64,000 nt of DNA. It comes from Ferrimonas sp. YFM (GTDB lineage: Bacteria; Pseudomonadota; Gammaproteobacteria; Enterobacterales; Shewanellaceae). This document shows positions 9,439-17,881 of this stretch, one piece after another (position 1 is the first letter of the stretch; each line of letters opens with the position of its first letter). The stretch covers positions 1,426,001 to 1,490,000 of the forward strand of contig NZ_AP027368.1 of the NCBI RefSeq assembly GCF_030296015.1, in the 5' to 3' direction. The position numbers and the translations under genes were made by a program. The notes beneath the pieces are model-generated. The model was given only the letters and a program-made list of their open reading frames with translations. It searched no databases and had not been told where the DNA came from.

Positions 9439-9468
9439 AAAACGCCGTCCTCGGGGACGGCGTTTTTT
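9439..9468. terminator. bidirectional terminator beside the HU gene
   Basis: AAAACGCCGTCC-TCGG-GGACGGCGTTTT is a perfect stem with a tetraloop and A and T tracts on the two sides. It lies 18 bases past the end of the leftward HU-like gene and can also stop rightward transcription. Confidence 0.85.
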
Positions 9469-9485
9469 TGTATGGGGCTAGCGCC

Positions 9486-9761
9486 CTAGCCCTTGATGGC
9501 GGCCTTTAAGGCATCGCTGGGACGGAAGGCGGCACTGGAGCGGAAGGGGATCTCTATGGTTTCCCCGGTAATGGGGTTGCGGCCGCTCTTGGGCAGGTGA
9601 TGGCGAACCTCGAAGACGCCCAGTTTGGGCAGGTAGACCTTTTCACCCTCGTGCAATGCTTGAGCTATGGTGGCCAGCAACTGGGTCAGGCTGGCTTGGC
9701 ATTGGGATTGGCTCAGGCCACTGCGGGCCGCCATGGTTTGAATCAATTGTTTCCGATTCAT
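9486..9761 (-). CDS. HU/IHF family DNA-binding protein
   Basis: A 91-residue nucleoid-type protein. The family fold is clear: an N-terminal helical dimer region (MNRKQLIQTMAARSGLS), the strand GEKVYLPKLGVFEV, and the DNA-inserting arm with RNPITGETIEIP, which keeps the conserved RNP. The C-terminus SDALKAAI is typical. The open frame extends 46 codons further upstream, but that part has no family similarity, and GAGAG sits just before the ATG at 9761. It is more divergent than HupA, HupB or IHF subunits, so it is better called an HU-like paralog than a named gene. Confidence 0.88.
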   Translation of the reverse strand: MNRKQLIQTMAARSGLSQSQCQASLTQLLATIAQALHEGEKVYLPKLGVFEVRHHLPKSGRNPITGETIEIPFRSSAAFRPSDALKAAIKG

Positions 9762-10150
9762 GGGTCTCTCAGGTTGATGCGCAGGAGCGGCTTTATACCT
9801 GAATTTCGGCGCTGAATCGACGTTAGCGGGAACTGACTGATGCCCCTTTATCCGATTCGGGGCAAAAGAAAGCGCCACCCTATAGAGGACAGCGCGCAAT
9901 ATGACATGCTTGGGAACATTAAACGCTTTGAAGTGTATGGGGTTTGTTGCGCATTTGCTGTGAACTGGCTCACGACGGGGGCGAAAAAAGCGAAGAGGTC
10001 GGAGAAAGTGGGCTTCGGTCGATTAATCTTGGTCTAAGTTGCTGATATTAAGTGATTATCAGACTGTTGCGACTGCGCTTTTTGTGATCGGGTTTGGGCT
10101 GAGGTTGGTGGGTGTGATCTCGCCCCTGGTTGGGCGGGCAGAAATTGCTC
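9762..10150. other. noncoding stretch upstream of the HU gene
   Basis: About 390 bases without a credible gene. Short frames have no ribosome sites or family features. A small dyad, CTGATA-N9-TATCAG, lies at 10041-10061. The rest probably holds the leftward HU promoter and the rightward promoter of the candidate RNA that follows. Confidence 0.4.
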
Positions 10151-10276
10151 CTCGTTGTCATATGACTGCAATCTCTCTGGCCTAAAGTGCAGCACAACGA
10201 GCAAACATGCTCTCTCGTTATTGTTTTGACCTTGAAATCCCTGGCCCCCAGAAACCCATTCCGGGGGCATTTTTTT
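10150..10276 (+). ncRNA. candidate structured small RNA with its own terminator
   Basis: CTCGTTGT (10151-10158) pairs with ACAACGAG (10194-10201), and inside it CTGCA (10166-10170) pairs with TGCAG (10188-10192), giving a nested stem. About 40 bases later GCCCCC (10244-10249) pairs with GGGGGC (10263-10268), followed by ATTTTTTTG, a normal rho-independent terminator. No coding frame ends there, so the terminator belongs to a noncoding transcript. The 5' end is not determined and could lie upstream of 10150. I do not recognise it as 6S, GcvB, Spot 42 or another named RNA. Confidence 0.45.
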
Positions 10277-10476
10277 GCCCTTTTCGCTCTCCCTTAATAT
10301 CTACTAAGAAAATCAACGGCCTGGTTGCTTTCTGCACGATTTTCTCTCTGCCTTCGCCAAAGCCTTGCCATACTTATCTCCATCCCTGTTGAAACAGGGC
10401 ACAAAAAACTCTGGTCTGATTTTATTGTGGGGCGTGATTGACTTACGCCGTCCTTACCGAGATAAGGAGGCAGCTT

Positions 10477-11955
10477 TTGATAAAGCGGCTTTGTCTGTTG
10501 GCCATATTCTGGACACTGGGATGCGCTGCCCAGCCCATGCCCCTGTGGCGGGCGGTTCAGGACCAGCAGCGAGCCGCCGAAGAGTTAACCCAGCACTTGT
10601 CACTCTTGTCTGCAGCGAACGTGTCTCCGCAGTTTTACTCTCTTCACCAAAATCTCGAAGCGCCCGACTTGTCTATGGAGGAGCGGGACAGGCTGCTGCT
10701 GCTCGGTTTCCAGTTGATCGAGGAGTTTCATCGGCAACTGAGTGAACGTCCTCCCGGTGCCGATGGCCTGGGCGGTGCGCCCTTCCTGCTGATGGTGCCA
10801 GAGGGCGGGGAGTACCCTGTGCTGAAGGCGGCAGAGCAGGGGCGGCTGGAGCAGAGAGTCCGGGAACTGGCGCCTGACTCTGTGCAGTATCGTATGGCAC
10901 GCCAACGAGTGATCGAGCTGATGGCCTTGGAATCTCTCGTCTGGCCTGAGTTTGGCAAGGCGCCTTTGTTGGAACCCGGAGACCGCCACCCTCAGATTGC
11001 CGAGCTGCGCTGGGTGCTGAAACAGTTGGGGGATTACCAGGGGCAGGTGAATGGTGACCACTATGATGACGAGCTGCTCGACTCTGTGCAGGGGTTTCAG
11101 CGACGCCACGGCCTGGCTGCCGACGGTGTGGTGGGGCCCAGGACCCGAGCCTGGCTCAGGGTCTCTCCCAGGGTTCGGGCACAGCGACTGGCCCGAAACA
11201 CCCTGAGGCAGTGGCATGACCGAAGCCGGTTTGCCGACAGTTATCTGCTGGTCAATATTCCCGAATACCGTCTCAGCTGGGTCACTCCAACTGGGGAGAG
11301 ATTCAGCACCCGGGTGATTGTCGGGCGCAACAGCAGGCGCACGCCCAGGATGACCACCGAGGTGGTCAGCCTGGTGGTGAACCCCAGCTGGAATGTGCCC
11401 CGCTCCATAATCTGGCGGGATCTGCTGCCCAAGATACGCCTGAGTGGTGACTACCTGGCCAAGCAGCGCTTCGATGCCTATAACCGCCAGGGTGAGCCGG
11501 TGCAGTATTCCGCCGACCAGTGGCAACAGGCCGCCACCGGCCGCTTCCCGTATCGCCTGTCTCAGCGACCGGGTGACGATAATGCCTTGGGACGATATAA
11601 GTTTCACCTGACCAACAGCAAGGCGATCTATCTGCACGATACCCCGGACAAGCAGTTGTTTGACCGTTCCCGGCGGGCTTTGAGTTCAGGCTGTGTCAGG
11701 GTCGAGGGCGCCGACCTCCTGGCTCGTCAGCTGGCTTTCGAAGGGGAGGTGGATCTTAAGCGCTTTAATCATGCCAGGGGCCTGGGGGAGACCAGGTGGT
11801 TCAGGTTGAAGCGGCCATTACCCGTCTACATGGTGTATTGGAGTGCCTGGGTTGCCGACAATGGCGTAGCCCACTATCGCAAGGATATCTATCACCAGGA
11901 TGGTGATATGGATCACAAAAATGCCATTGCGATGAGATCGACTTTCGGCAGATAA
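10477..11955 (+). CDS. L,D-transpeptidase, YcbB/LdtD type
   Basis: Periplasmic enzyme that forms 3-3 (mDAP-mDAP) crosslinks in peptidoglycan. It is 492 residues from a TTG at 10477, chosen because AAGGAGG at 10464-10470 lies six bases before it and the product then begins with a clean signal peptide (MIKRLCLLAIFWTLGCA). The YcbB scaffold region is followed by a peptidoglycan-binding domain (about 165-225) and the YkuD catalytic domain with SSGCVR, nucleophile Cys-406. The family motif HDTP is present at LHDTPDKQLF. The DUF882 gene 143 bases downstream repeats the ycbB-ycbK order of E. coli. E. coli LdtD is about 615 residues, so this member is shorter. Confidence 0.92.
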   Translation: MIKRLCLLAIFWTLGCAAQPMPLWRAVQDQQRAAEELTQHLSLLSAANVSPQFYSLHQNLEAPDLSMEERDRLLLLGFQLIEEFHRQLSERPPGADGLGGAPFLLMVPEGGEYPVLKAAEQGRLEQRVRELAPDSVQYRMARQRVIELMALESLVWPEFGKAPLLEPGDRHPQIAELRWVLKQLGDYQGQVNGDHYDDELLDSVQGFQRRHGLAADGVVGPRTRAWLRVSPRVRAQRLARNTLRQWHDRSRFADSYLLVNIPEYRLSWVTPTGERFSTRVIVGRNSRRTPRMTTEVVSLVVNPSWNVPRSIIWRDLLPKIRLSGDYLAKQRFDAYNRQGEPVQYSADQWQQAATGRFPYRLSQRPGDDNALGRYKFHLTNSKAIYLHDTPDKQLFDRSRRALSSGCVRVEGADLLARQLAFEGEVDLKRFNHARGLGETRWFRLKRPLPVYMVYWSAWVADNGVAHYRKDIYHQDGDMDHKNAIAMRSTFGR

Positions 11956-12098
11956 AGGAAGCTGATTCTCAATACTTTATCCCTTCCAACCATTCAGTAG
12001 CACAAATTTCAGTTCTTGCCAGTACAAATTATAGCCGTTAGTTTAATGGCGCCGGCACCCTAGCCGGCCTCTTTATAGGGCTGTACTGGAACTGTTGA

Positions 12099-12641
12099 AT
12101 GACCGCTTTTGATAACAATAGACGCAAGATTCTTTTGGGGATTGGTGCCGCGGCTGCATTGAGTCAGGTACCTCTGACGGCCCATGCCAGCCTCTCCGCC
12201 CCCAAGCGCCTGAGTTTCTACAATCGCCATACAGGTGAAAGCACCAGCCAGACCTTCTGGACCCCGAGTCAATATGATCCCTCCGCCCTGGATGCCTTCA
12301 ACCAGGTGCTCAGAGATCACCGCACAGGTGAAGCCATGCCTATGGACAATGGCCTCTATGAGCTGCTGCATGACCTGACCCGGGTGCTGGATACGGATCG
12401 TCGCATCGAGATCATCTCGGGCTACCGCAGCCCCAAGACCAACGCCATGCTGGCCGGTAAGTCCGCCAAGGTGGCCAAGAAGAGCTACCATATGAAAGGT
12501 ATGGCCATCGACATCGCCATTCCGGGTGTGGAGCTCTCCGACCTGAGAAAGGCGGCCTTGTCACTGAAGCGGGGTGGGGTGGGGTATTATCCCAAGTCAG
12601 GCTTCGTCCATGTGGATACCGGCCGGGTCAGGCAGTGGTGA
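12099..12641 (+). CDS. DUF882 / M15-like zinc protein, YcbK type
   Basis: A 180-residue Tat-exported protein (NNRRKILLGIG near the N-terminus, cleavage after about residue 30). The DUF882 domain resembles D,D- or L,D-carboxypeptidases of the M15 group: the zinc-binding pattern is provided by His in SYHMKGMAIDIAI (with Asp six residues later) and His in GFVHVDTG. It probably trims or cleaves peptidoglycan peptides, and its position behind a YcbB-type transpeptidase supports a cell-wall role. The substrate bond is not known for this subgroup. The arrangement is the same as ycbB-ycbK in enterobacteria. Confidence 0.9.
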   Translation: MTAFDNNRRKILLGIGAAAALSQVPLTAHASLSAPKRLSFYNRHTGESTSQTFWTPSQYDPSALDAFNQVLRDHRTGEAMPMDNGLYELLHDLTRVLDTDRRIEIISGYRSPKTNAMLAGKSAKVAKKSYHMKGMAIDIAIPGVELSDLRKAALSLKRGGVGYYPKSGFVHVDTGRVRQW

Positions 12642-12652
12642 TCACAGGGCGC

Positions 12653-12681
12653 TGGTGATCCTCAGCCGGTCATGGTAGACT
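12653..12681 (+). promoter_or_regulatory. possible rplY promoter
   Basis: TGGTGA (12653-12658) and TAGACT (12676-12681) are separated by 17 bases, a correct sigma-70 spacing with a weak -35 element. The predicted transcript would begin just before the leader hairpin at 12700. Confidence 0.35.
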
Positions 12682-12699
12682 CCGTCCGCTTTTTGAAAG

Positions 12700-12726
12700 T
12701 GCCACTGCTGGTCGCAAGCAGTGGCA
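12700..12726 (+). promoter_or_regulatory. rplY leader hairpin, candidate bL25 autoregulatory element
   Basis: TGCCACTGCT (12700-12709) pairs perfectly with AGCAGTGGCA (12717-12726) around a seven-base loop (GGTCGCA). It ends 30 bases before the rplY start codon. Autogenous control of rplY through a 5' leader structure is reported for gammaproteobacteria, and this stem is placed where such an element would be. It is not a normal terminator, since the following stretch (TTAATTTTTC) is only partly T-rich. Confidence 0.5.
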
Positions 12727-12756
12727 TTAATTTTTCTGACATTGAAGGTAATAACT

Positions 12757-13044
12757 ATGTCTTTCGAATTTAATGCTGTTGTACGTACTGACCTGGGGAA
12801 AGGTGCGAGCCGCCGCCTGCGTCATGCTGACAAAGTACCCGCCATCATCTACGGCGGCAGCGAAGAAGCCGTTGCTATCGAGCTGGAGCACAACGTAATC
12901 CTGCAAGCCCAGGAGAACGAGAACTTCTACACTGACGAGCTGACCATCAACATCGATGGCAAAGCCGTTAAGGTGAAGGCTCAGGACATGCAGCGTCACC
13001 CCTACAAGCCTAAAGTTACCCACATCGACTTTAAGCGCGTTTAA
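12757..13044 (+). CDS. rplY: 50S ribosomal protein bL25
   Basis: Binds 5S rRNA in the large ribosomal subunit. The 95-residue product matches the short gammaproteobacterial form (about 94 residues) without the CTC extension: [18 protein letters not shown] at the N-terminus, VPAIIYGG, and the C-terminal VTHIDFKRV. The start at 12757 is chosen over an in-frame codon at 12721 because the latter lies inside the leader hairpin; AAGG lies upstream of 12757. Codon usage is strongly biased, as expected for a ribosomal protein. A terminator follows. Confidence 0.97.
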   Translation: MSFEFNAVVRTDLGKGASRRLRHADKVPAIIYGGSEEAVAIELEHNVILQAQENENFYTDELTINIDGKAVKVKAQDMQRHPYKPKVTHIDFKRV

Positions 13045-13063
13045 TCTCGCGCAGGCTTGAAAG

Positions 13064-13088
13064 AAGCGCCCTCAGGGGCGCTTTTTTT
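13064..13088 (+). terminator. rho-independent terminator of rplY
   Basis: AAGCGCCC and GGGCGCTT form an eight-pair stem followed by a run of seven T, 20 bases after the rplY stop. Confidence 0.88.
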
Positions 13089-13241
13089 GTGCCTGCCATT
13101 CTCCGTGTCCGTCCCGATGAGTTTACGATTGTGATCTGGCTCTCTTTTTTTAACAGACTAAAATAGAGTGAGTTTTGGGTACAATCCCATCCCCTCGTGT
13201 ATGGAAGTGAAGCCACAGCCGTGGCGGATAAGGAGAATCCA

Positions 13242-14549
13242 ATGACGGTGTATGCCACCCTGTGTACCCTGGCAGCCCTTGCCATGATGATCGCCTTTAT
13301 CAACAGCAAGGTGGGGCGGATGCAGATGACCATCGCCATCACCGCCGGGGCTCTGATGCTGTCCCTGCTGATCGTCATTGCCGGTAAGGCGGGCTGGTTT
13401 TCGCTGAAGAGCGTGGCGGCCGAGGCGATCGATCGCATCAATTTCGAAACCTTCCTGCTCAACGGCATGCTGGGCTTCCTGCTGTTTGCCGGCGGTCTGG
13501 GAATCAAGTTGCCCAACCTCAAGGCGCAGAAGTGGGAGATCGCCACCCTGGCGCTGGTCGGTACCCTTATCTCCACTTTGCTTATCGGCGGGGTACTGTG
13601 GCAGTTCTTCCGCCTGATTGGGGTGGAGTTCGACCTGGTTTACTGCCTGCTGTTTGGCGCCCTCATCTCTCCTACCGACCCCATTGCCGTGCTGGCCATC
13701 GTCAAGAAGATGAAGGCGCCCGAGCAGATCAGTGTGCAGATCGAGGGGGAGTCCCTGTTCAACGACGGGTTCGGCCTGGTGCTCTTTGTGACCCTGTTTG
13801 CCATCGCCTTCGGCGGCGAGGCGCCGACGCTGGCGGGCATCACCCAGCTGTTTATCCACGAAGCCCTGGGGGGCATTCTCTACGGGCTGGCCATCGGCTT
13901 GCTGTTCCACACCCTGATCAGCTCCACCGATGATCACTCCATGGAGTTGCTGCTGACCCTGGGTATCCCCACGGGCGGCTATGTGCTGGCCAGTGCCCTG
14001 GAGGTTTCCGGTCCGTTGGCCATGGTGGTGTCGGGCATCATCATTGGCAACTGGACCCGCCACACCGGCATGTCCACCGAAACCCGCGACCATCTGGACA
14101 GCTTCTGGGAGCTGGTGGATGAGTTCCTCAACAGCGTGCTTTTCTTGCTGATAGGCCTGGCGATGCTCACCTTCAGCTTCCATCAGGAGGATTGGATTCT
14201 GATGGTGGTCTCGATTCCTGTGGTCCTGGCGGCTCGCTACCTCAGCGTCCGTCTCTGCTACCTGGGGTTTGCCCGGTTCCGTCAGTACAATCCGTTGTCG
14301 GTGACCATCCTGACCTGGGGAGGACTGCGGGGCGGCTTGGCGCTGGCGATGGCGATGTCGGTGCCTTCAGGTGTGGTGGTGGTGGCCAGCAAAGGGATAG
14401 ATGTTCGTGAGATCCTGCTGGTGATGACCTATTCGGTGGTGGTGTTCTCCATTCTGGTACAGGGTTCCACCATAGCGCCGCTGCTGAACCGGGCCAATAA
14501 CTGGGAGACGAACCGGGACAATGGCGACAGTCAGGCCGAGGTGGCTTGA
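13242..14549 (+). CDS. CPA1 family Na+(K+)/H+ antiporter
   Basis: Inner-membrane cation/proton exchanger of 435 residues with about 12 hydrophobic segments. It keeps the CPA1 motifs: SPTDP at 143-147 with the ion-binding Asp-146, then GESLFNDG with the Asn-Asp pair, and TWGGLRGGLALAMAMSVP late in the protein, all typical of NhaP-like exchangers. The start at 13242 follows AAGGAG (13230-13235) with a six-base gap; the longer frame from 13197 has no ribosome site. Which cation is preferred cannot be read from the sequence. It stands alone, after the rplY terminator. Confidence 0.92.
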   Translation: MTVYATLCTLAALAMMIAFINSKVGRMQMTIAITAGALMLSLLIVIAGKAGWFSLKSVAAEAIDRINFETFLLNGMLGFLLFAGGLGIKLPNLKAQKWEIATLALVGTLISTLLIGGVLWQFFRLIGVEFDLVYCLLFGALISPTDPIAVLAIVKKMKAPEQISVQIEGESLFNDGFGLVLFVTLFAIAFGGEAPTLAGITQLFIHEALGGILYGLAIGLLFHTLISSTDDHSMELLLTLGIPTGGYVLASALEVSGPLAMVVSGIIIGNWTRHTGMSTETRDHLDSFWELVDEFLNSVLFLLIGLAMLTFSFHQEDWILMVVSIPVVLAARYLSVRLCYLGFARFRQYNPLSVTILTWGGLRGGLALAMAMSVPSGVVVVASKGIDVREILLVMTYSVVVFSILVQGSTIAPLLNRANNWETNRDNGDSQAEVA

Positions 14550-14807
14550 TGGCGCTTACGCTGTACCCAGGATGCTGTGACGGGGTTTCACTCTTGTAAG
14601 AGGCAGGTAACGCCGGTGTGAGGTTCTGCAGAATGAATGCCGGGCCGAGGGATAGCCTGCGCCACGGGGGATATAAAGCGGATTTTTCTGCATAATTTAG
14701 CGGTTTTTAGGGTCTGCCCAAGACACACTTGAATTGGCTTCGTGTACAATATCTGTCCTACTGCGGGGTGGGCAAGAGCGCACCCCCAAAATCCCGAGCA
14801 GGTGTCC

Positions 14808-15926
14808 ATGAGCCAGAGCCACTACCCCGAAGTGATACAGCTGATGCAGCAGAAGCACCTGCGTCAGGGGACCCTGTGGGTGGGCTTTTCGACCCTGCTG
14901 GTGCAACTGCTGTTCTTCATCAACCTGTGGGAACACCTGCCTCAACCTCCTATACAGACCCGCATTATGGCGTCGGCGCAGATTGTCATCTCGGTGTTGG
15001 TGCTTGCCCTGGCCGCCTACCTGATCAATAACCCGGGTGAGGTCAGAAAAACCACTCGAGCCCTCATGGCGCTGCTGGTGGGCACCGCCTGGAGTCTGGT
15101 TTCCATCAATACGGTTGAGAGTTGGGGGGAGTATCAATCCTCCAAACAGATCTTCATGCTGGGTTGCCTGACCGTGGTGATTGGCTGGTACACCTCCAGG
15201 CTGATGATGTTCCTCAGTTGCTGCATCATCCTGATTGCATACGCCTACCTGACCCTGCTGCACACCGGGTTTGAGTCGGTCACCTACTATCTGTCGGTGG
15301 TGAAGTTTCCTCTGCTGATCTGTCTCTCCTCCCTCTATTTGCGTCGCTGGTACTTCTTTGGCCTGGACCGACACAGCCAGAGCCTGGAGTTGCTTGAGCA
15401 GTTTAAGCGGGAGACCACCTTGGATCCCCTCACCGGGGTGATGAATCGTCGTGGCTTCGATCAGGCGCTGTCCGACGGTGTGGCGTCGGCAAGACGCTTC
15501 GAAATTCCCACCTCCCTGATGCTGGTGGATATTGACCACTTCAAGCAGTACAACGATGCCCTGGGGCACGATCAGGGGGACAAGGGGCTCAAGTTGGTGG
15601 CCAACACGCTGTCGGCACTGATGGCCCGCCAGACCGATGTCTTCTGCCGGGTTGGGGGAGAGGAGTTTGCGGTGATACTCTCAGGCACCGACATGGAGGG
15701 CGCCAAGGTGATGGCGCAGCGGATGCAGCAGGCGATGGAAGCCCTCAATCTTTCTCATCCCGATTCCATCACCTCGGACAGGGTGACCCTGAGCATCGGC
15801 ATTGCCCAGTGGCGCGACGAGGACACCTCGGCGTCGCTGTACCGCAAAGCCGACCAGGCTCTCTATCACGCTAAATCACAGGGGAGAGACTGTTGGGCTG
15901 TGGACCGGCTGTCCCTGGCTGTCTGA
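14808..15926 (+). CDS. membrane-anchored GGDEF diguanylate cyclase
   Basis: Makes cyclic di-GMP from two GTP. The 372-residue protein has a short N-terminal stretch, five or six membrane helices (about 25-195) resembling a sensory membrane region, a short linker helix, and a C-terminal GGDEF domain. The active site reads GGEEF (about residues 283-287), a functional variant, and DIDHFKQYND supplies the metal-binding Asp residues. No RxxD inhibitory site is obvious just upstream of GGEEF. The start at ATG 14808 was chosen over an upstream frame that has no signal or family match. The stimulus is unknown. Confidence 0.9.
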   Translation: MSQSHYPEVIQLMQQKHLRQGTLWVGFSTLLVQLLFFINLWEHLPQPPIQTRIMASAQIVISVLVLALAAYLINNPGEVRKTTRALMALLVGTAWSLVSINTVESWGEYQSSKQIFMLGCLTVVIGWYTSRLMMFLSCCIILIAYAYLTLLHTGFESVTYYLSVVKFPLLICLSSLYLRRWYFFGLDRHSQSLELLEQFKRETTLDPLTGVMNRRGFDQALSDGVASARRFEIPTSLMLVDIDHFKQYNDALGHDQGDKGLKLVANTLSALMARQTDVFCRVGGEEFAVILSGTDMEGAKVMAQRMQQAMEALNLSHPDSITSDRVTLSIGIAQWRDEDTSASLYRKADQALYHAKSQGRDCWAVDRLSLAV

Positions 15927-16112
15927 GTCTGGCTGGCGGTCCGTTGACTGCCGCGGCGCCCCGATACCGGCCAATGACCTGCTCTTTGACCATGGCTTTG
16001 CGCTTCCTGAGGCAAAGATAATTCGGCTTCTGCTCTTGCCTTGCCAGATGAATTGAGTCCAAAATGTGAATAGATACTAGACTTTCCTATAATTATTCTG
16101 ATTCTGGCAACG

Positions 16113-17018
16113 ATGGACCTACTTAAATCGATACGGATATTCCGGGCCGTCCTGGAGCAGCAGAGCTTCTCCGCCGCGGCAGCGTCTCTCAACCTGGTGC
16201 CGTCGGCGGTGAGCCGGCAGGTCAGTGAACTGGAGCGTCACCTCGGTGTGCAGCTGCTGCAGCGCACCACACGCTCGGTGCGCCTCACCGACGAGGGGCA
16301 GCGTTACCTGGCGAAGATGGAGTCCATCTGCAAAGAGGTGGACGGGCTCTATGGTAGCACCCAGACCGGAGATGGGCTGGCGGGCACCATAAGGATGGTG
16401 GCCCCGGTGCTCTTTGGCCAGTCGATTCTGCCCACGGCCCTGGCGGAGTTTGGCCGGGAGCACCCCGGAGTGGCCATCGAGCTGCAGTTGCTGAATCGTC
16501 AGTGCGATCTGGTGGACGAAGGCTATGACTTTGCCATCCGTACCGGCAAGCAGCCGGACAGCGGGGTGGTGGCCACCAAGCTGACCACCATGCGCATGCT
16601 CACCGGGGCCTCTCCCGGTTACCTGGCCCTCAACGGTGTGCCCCAGCACCCGGCGGATCTCACCCGTCACAACTGCCTGATCAACAATGTTCACCGTACC
16701 CCCAGATCCTGGCTCTATCAGGATCAGGGCCACCGAATTCCGGTGAAGGTGGATGGGGACTTTGAGAGCAACGACAGCCTCTGTATCCGGGCCCAGGCCC
16801 AGGCGGACCGGGGAGTGGTGCAGCTGGCAGACTTCCAGCTGTGGCGCGCCTTCGATACCGGTGCCCTGCAGCCGATTCTCAATGATTATGAGCCGGCGCC
16901 GGTGCCGGTGTGGCTGCTGCATCCGGCCCAGCGTTTCCTGCCTGGTGTGCAGCGGGCCCTGATGCAGTTCCTGGTGGAGTACCTGAAGCGTAATGCCCTG
17001 AAGCGGATGCCTGTCTAG
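16113..17018 (+). CDS. LysR family transcriptional regulator
   Basis: A 301-residue regulator of the common CrgA/AaeR-like branch: winged helix at 1-60 with FSAAAASLNLVPSAVSRQVSELE as recognition region, then LLQRTTRSVRLTDEG, a typical signature. The effector domain follows from about residue 90. It is unrelated at close range to the two tandem LysR proteins at 3591 and 4751. The target genes are not evident: the upstream neighbour is the diguanylate cyclase on the same strand, and the downstream neighbour is convergent. A bidirectional terminator follows. Confidence 0.9.
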   Translation: MDLLKSIRIFRAVLEQQSFSAAAASLNLVPSAVSRQVSELERHLGVQLLQRTTRSVRLTDEGQRYLAKMESICKEVDGLYGSTQTGDGLAGTIRMVAPVLFGQSILPTALAEFGREHPGVAIELQLLNRQCDLVDEGYDFAIRTGKQPDSGVVATKLTTMRMLTGASPGYLALNGVPQHPADLTRHNCLINNVHRTPRSWLYQDQGHRIPVKVDGDFESNDSLCIRAQAQADRGVVQLADFQLWRAFDTGALQPILNDYEPAPVPVWLLHPAQRFLPGVQRALMQFLVEYLKRNALKRMPV

Positions 17019-17042
17019 GGGATACGCTGTGTCTCACCAATA

Positions 17043-17072
17043 AAAAACGGCTACCCTGGGTAGCCGTTTTTT
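17043..17072. terminator. bidirectional terminator between convergent genes
   Basis: AAAAAACGGCTACCC and GGGTAGCCGTTTTTT form a near-perfect stem with A and T tracts on both sides. It separates the rightward LysR gene (ends 17018) from the leftward UPF0149 gene (ends 17092). Confidence 0.9.
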
Positions 17073-17091
17073 CATGTTAAAGCAGGCGTTG

Positions 17092-17733
17092 TCAGTGGCC
17101 GCCCACATCAGGGTTGAGCATGGCATTGACCGGATTGTTCTCCTCATCCAGCTCCATCTGACTCCAGCCGTGCATGTAGGCCATCGCCTCTTCGATGGTG
17201 GCGATCAACTGCTCCGGCGCTGGCTCTGCGCCCTCTCGCCAGGCCAGGGCGTGCTCTTCGTCACTGCCCAGGGTGGCCAGGTAACCCATAAACTGGCAGC
17301 AGGACTCCACCTCTTCCAGCTGTTCCGGGGTGCAGATCTCCTGCCACTTCTCCTTGAGCACCGCAAAGCCGGTGAGGAAGCCGGCGCACCAGTGGCGCAG
17401 ATCCATGGGCACCTGACGCTGTGTCAGGTCATCCAGCAGGGGACGACACTTGGGAGAGAGCACCTCGCCTTTCTCCACCACCTCGGTGTGCAGCTGATTG
17501 TACAGAGCAAAGAGTTGCTCCATCACCTTGTTTTCGAAGGGCCACAGCTCCTGTTCGGGCTTGGTGTTGGCGATGTGGGCGCTCCAGACTCCGGGGTCGA
17601 TGGTCTTGGGAAAGCAGTGCAGGTGCGCCAGATAGCCGCGGCTCTGCATCAGGGTCATGCCACCGTACTGGGCAGCGTCGTCCAGGGTTTTCGCCAGTTG
17701 CTTCTCGTCGGATTTGGTCAGTTTTTCATTCAT
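17092..17733 (-). CDS. UPF0149 (YecA/YgfB-like) family protein
   Basis: A 213-residue acidic cytoplasmic protein. It has the family's helical pattern: an N-terminal segment with an Asp-rich helix, MTLMQSRGYLAHLHCFP, the central HWCAGFLTGFAV, and FMGYLATLG. It lacks the C-terminal SEC-C zinc motif found in some YecA relatives. Molecular function is not established for the family. It stands alone between a terminator and the binding-protein gene. Confidence 0.8.
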   Translation of the reverse strand: MNEKLTKSDEKQLAKTLDDAAQYGGMTLMQSRGYLAHLHCFPKTIDPGVWSAHIANTKPEQELWPFENKVMEQLFALYNQLHTEVVEKGEVLSPKCRPLLDDLTQRQVPMDLRHWCAGFLTGFAVLKEKWQEICTPEQLEEVESCCQFMGYLATLGSDEEHALAWREGAEPAPEQLIATIEEAMAYMHGWSQMELDEENNPVNAMLNPDVGGH

Positions 17734-17856
17734 TTGCGTTCGAGCCCGGTGGGTAGCGTCTCAGGAAGAGGGCTGATAATGCCAGTTGTTCACCGTCATT
17801 TTAATGCTCTGGCGCAAGGTTAGGAAAAATTAGTTCATTTTTCGGATGGAAAATCA

Positions 17857-17874
17857 GGGGGGCGATCGCCCCCC
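17857..17874 (-). terminator. possible terminator after the binding-protein gene
   Basis: GGGGGGCGATCGCCCCCC is a perfect 18-base palindrome eight bases past the end of the leftward gene. On the minus strand it is followed by TGATTTTCC, so the T tract is short; the stem is very strong. Confidence 0.5.
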
Positions 17875-17881
17875 TTGCAGA

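Noticed and set aside
9840-10037. Short rightward frame of 65 codons after the HU-like gene
   Set aside because: No ribosome site, and the product shows no recognisable features.
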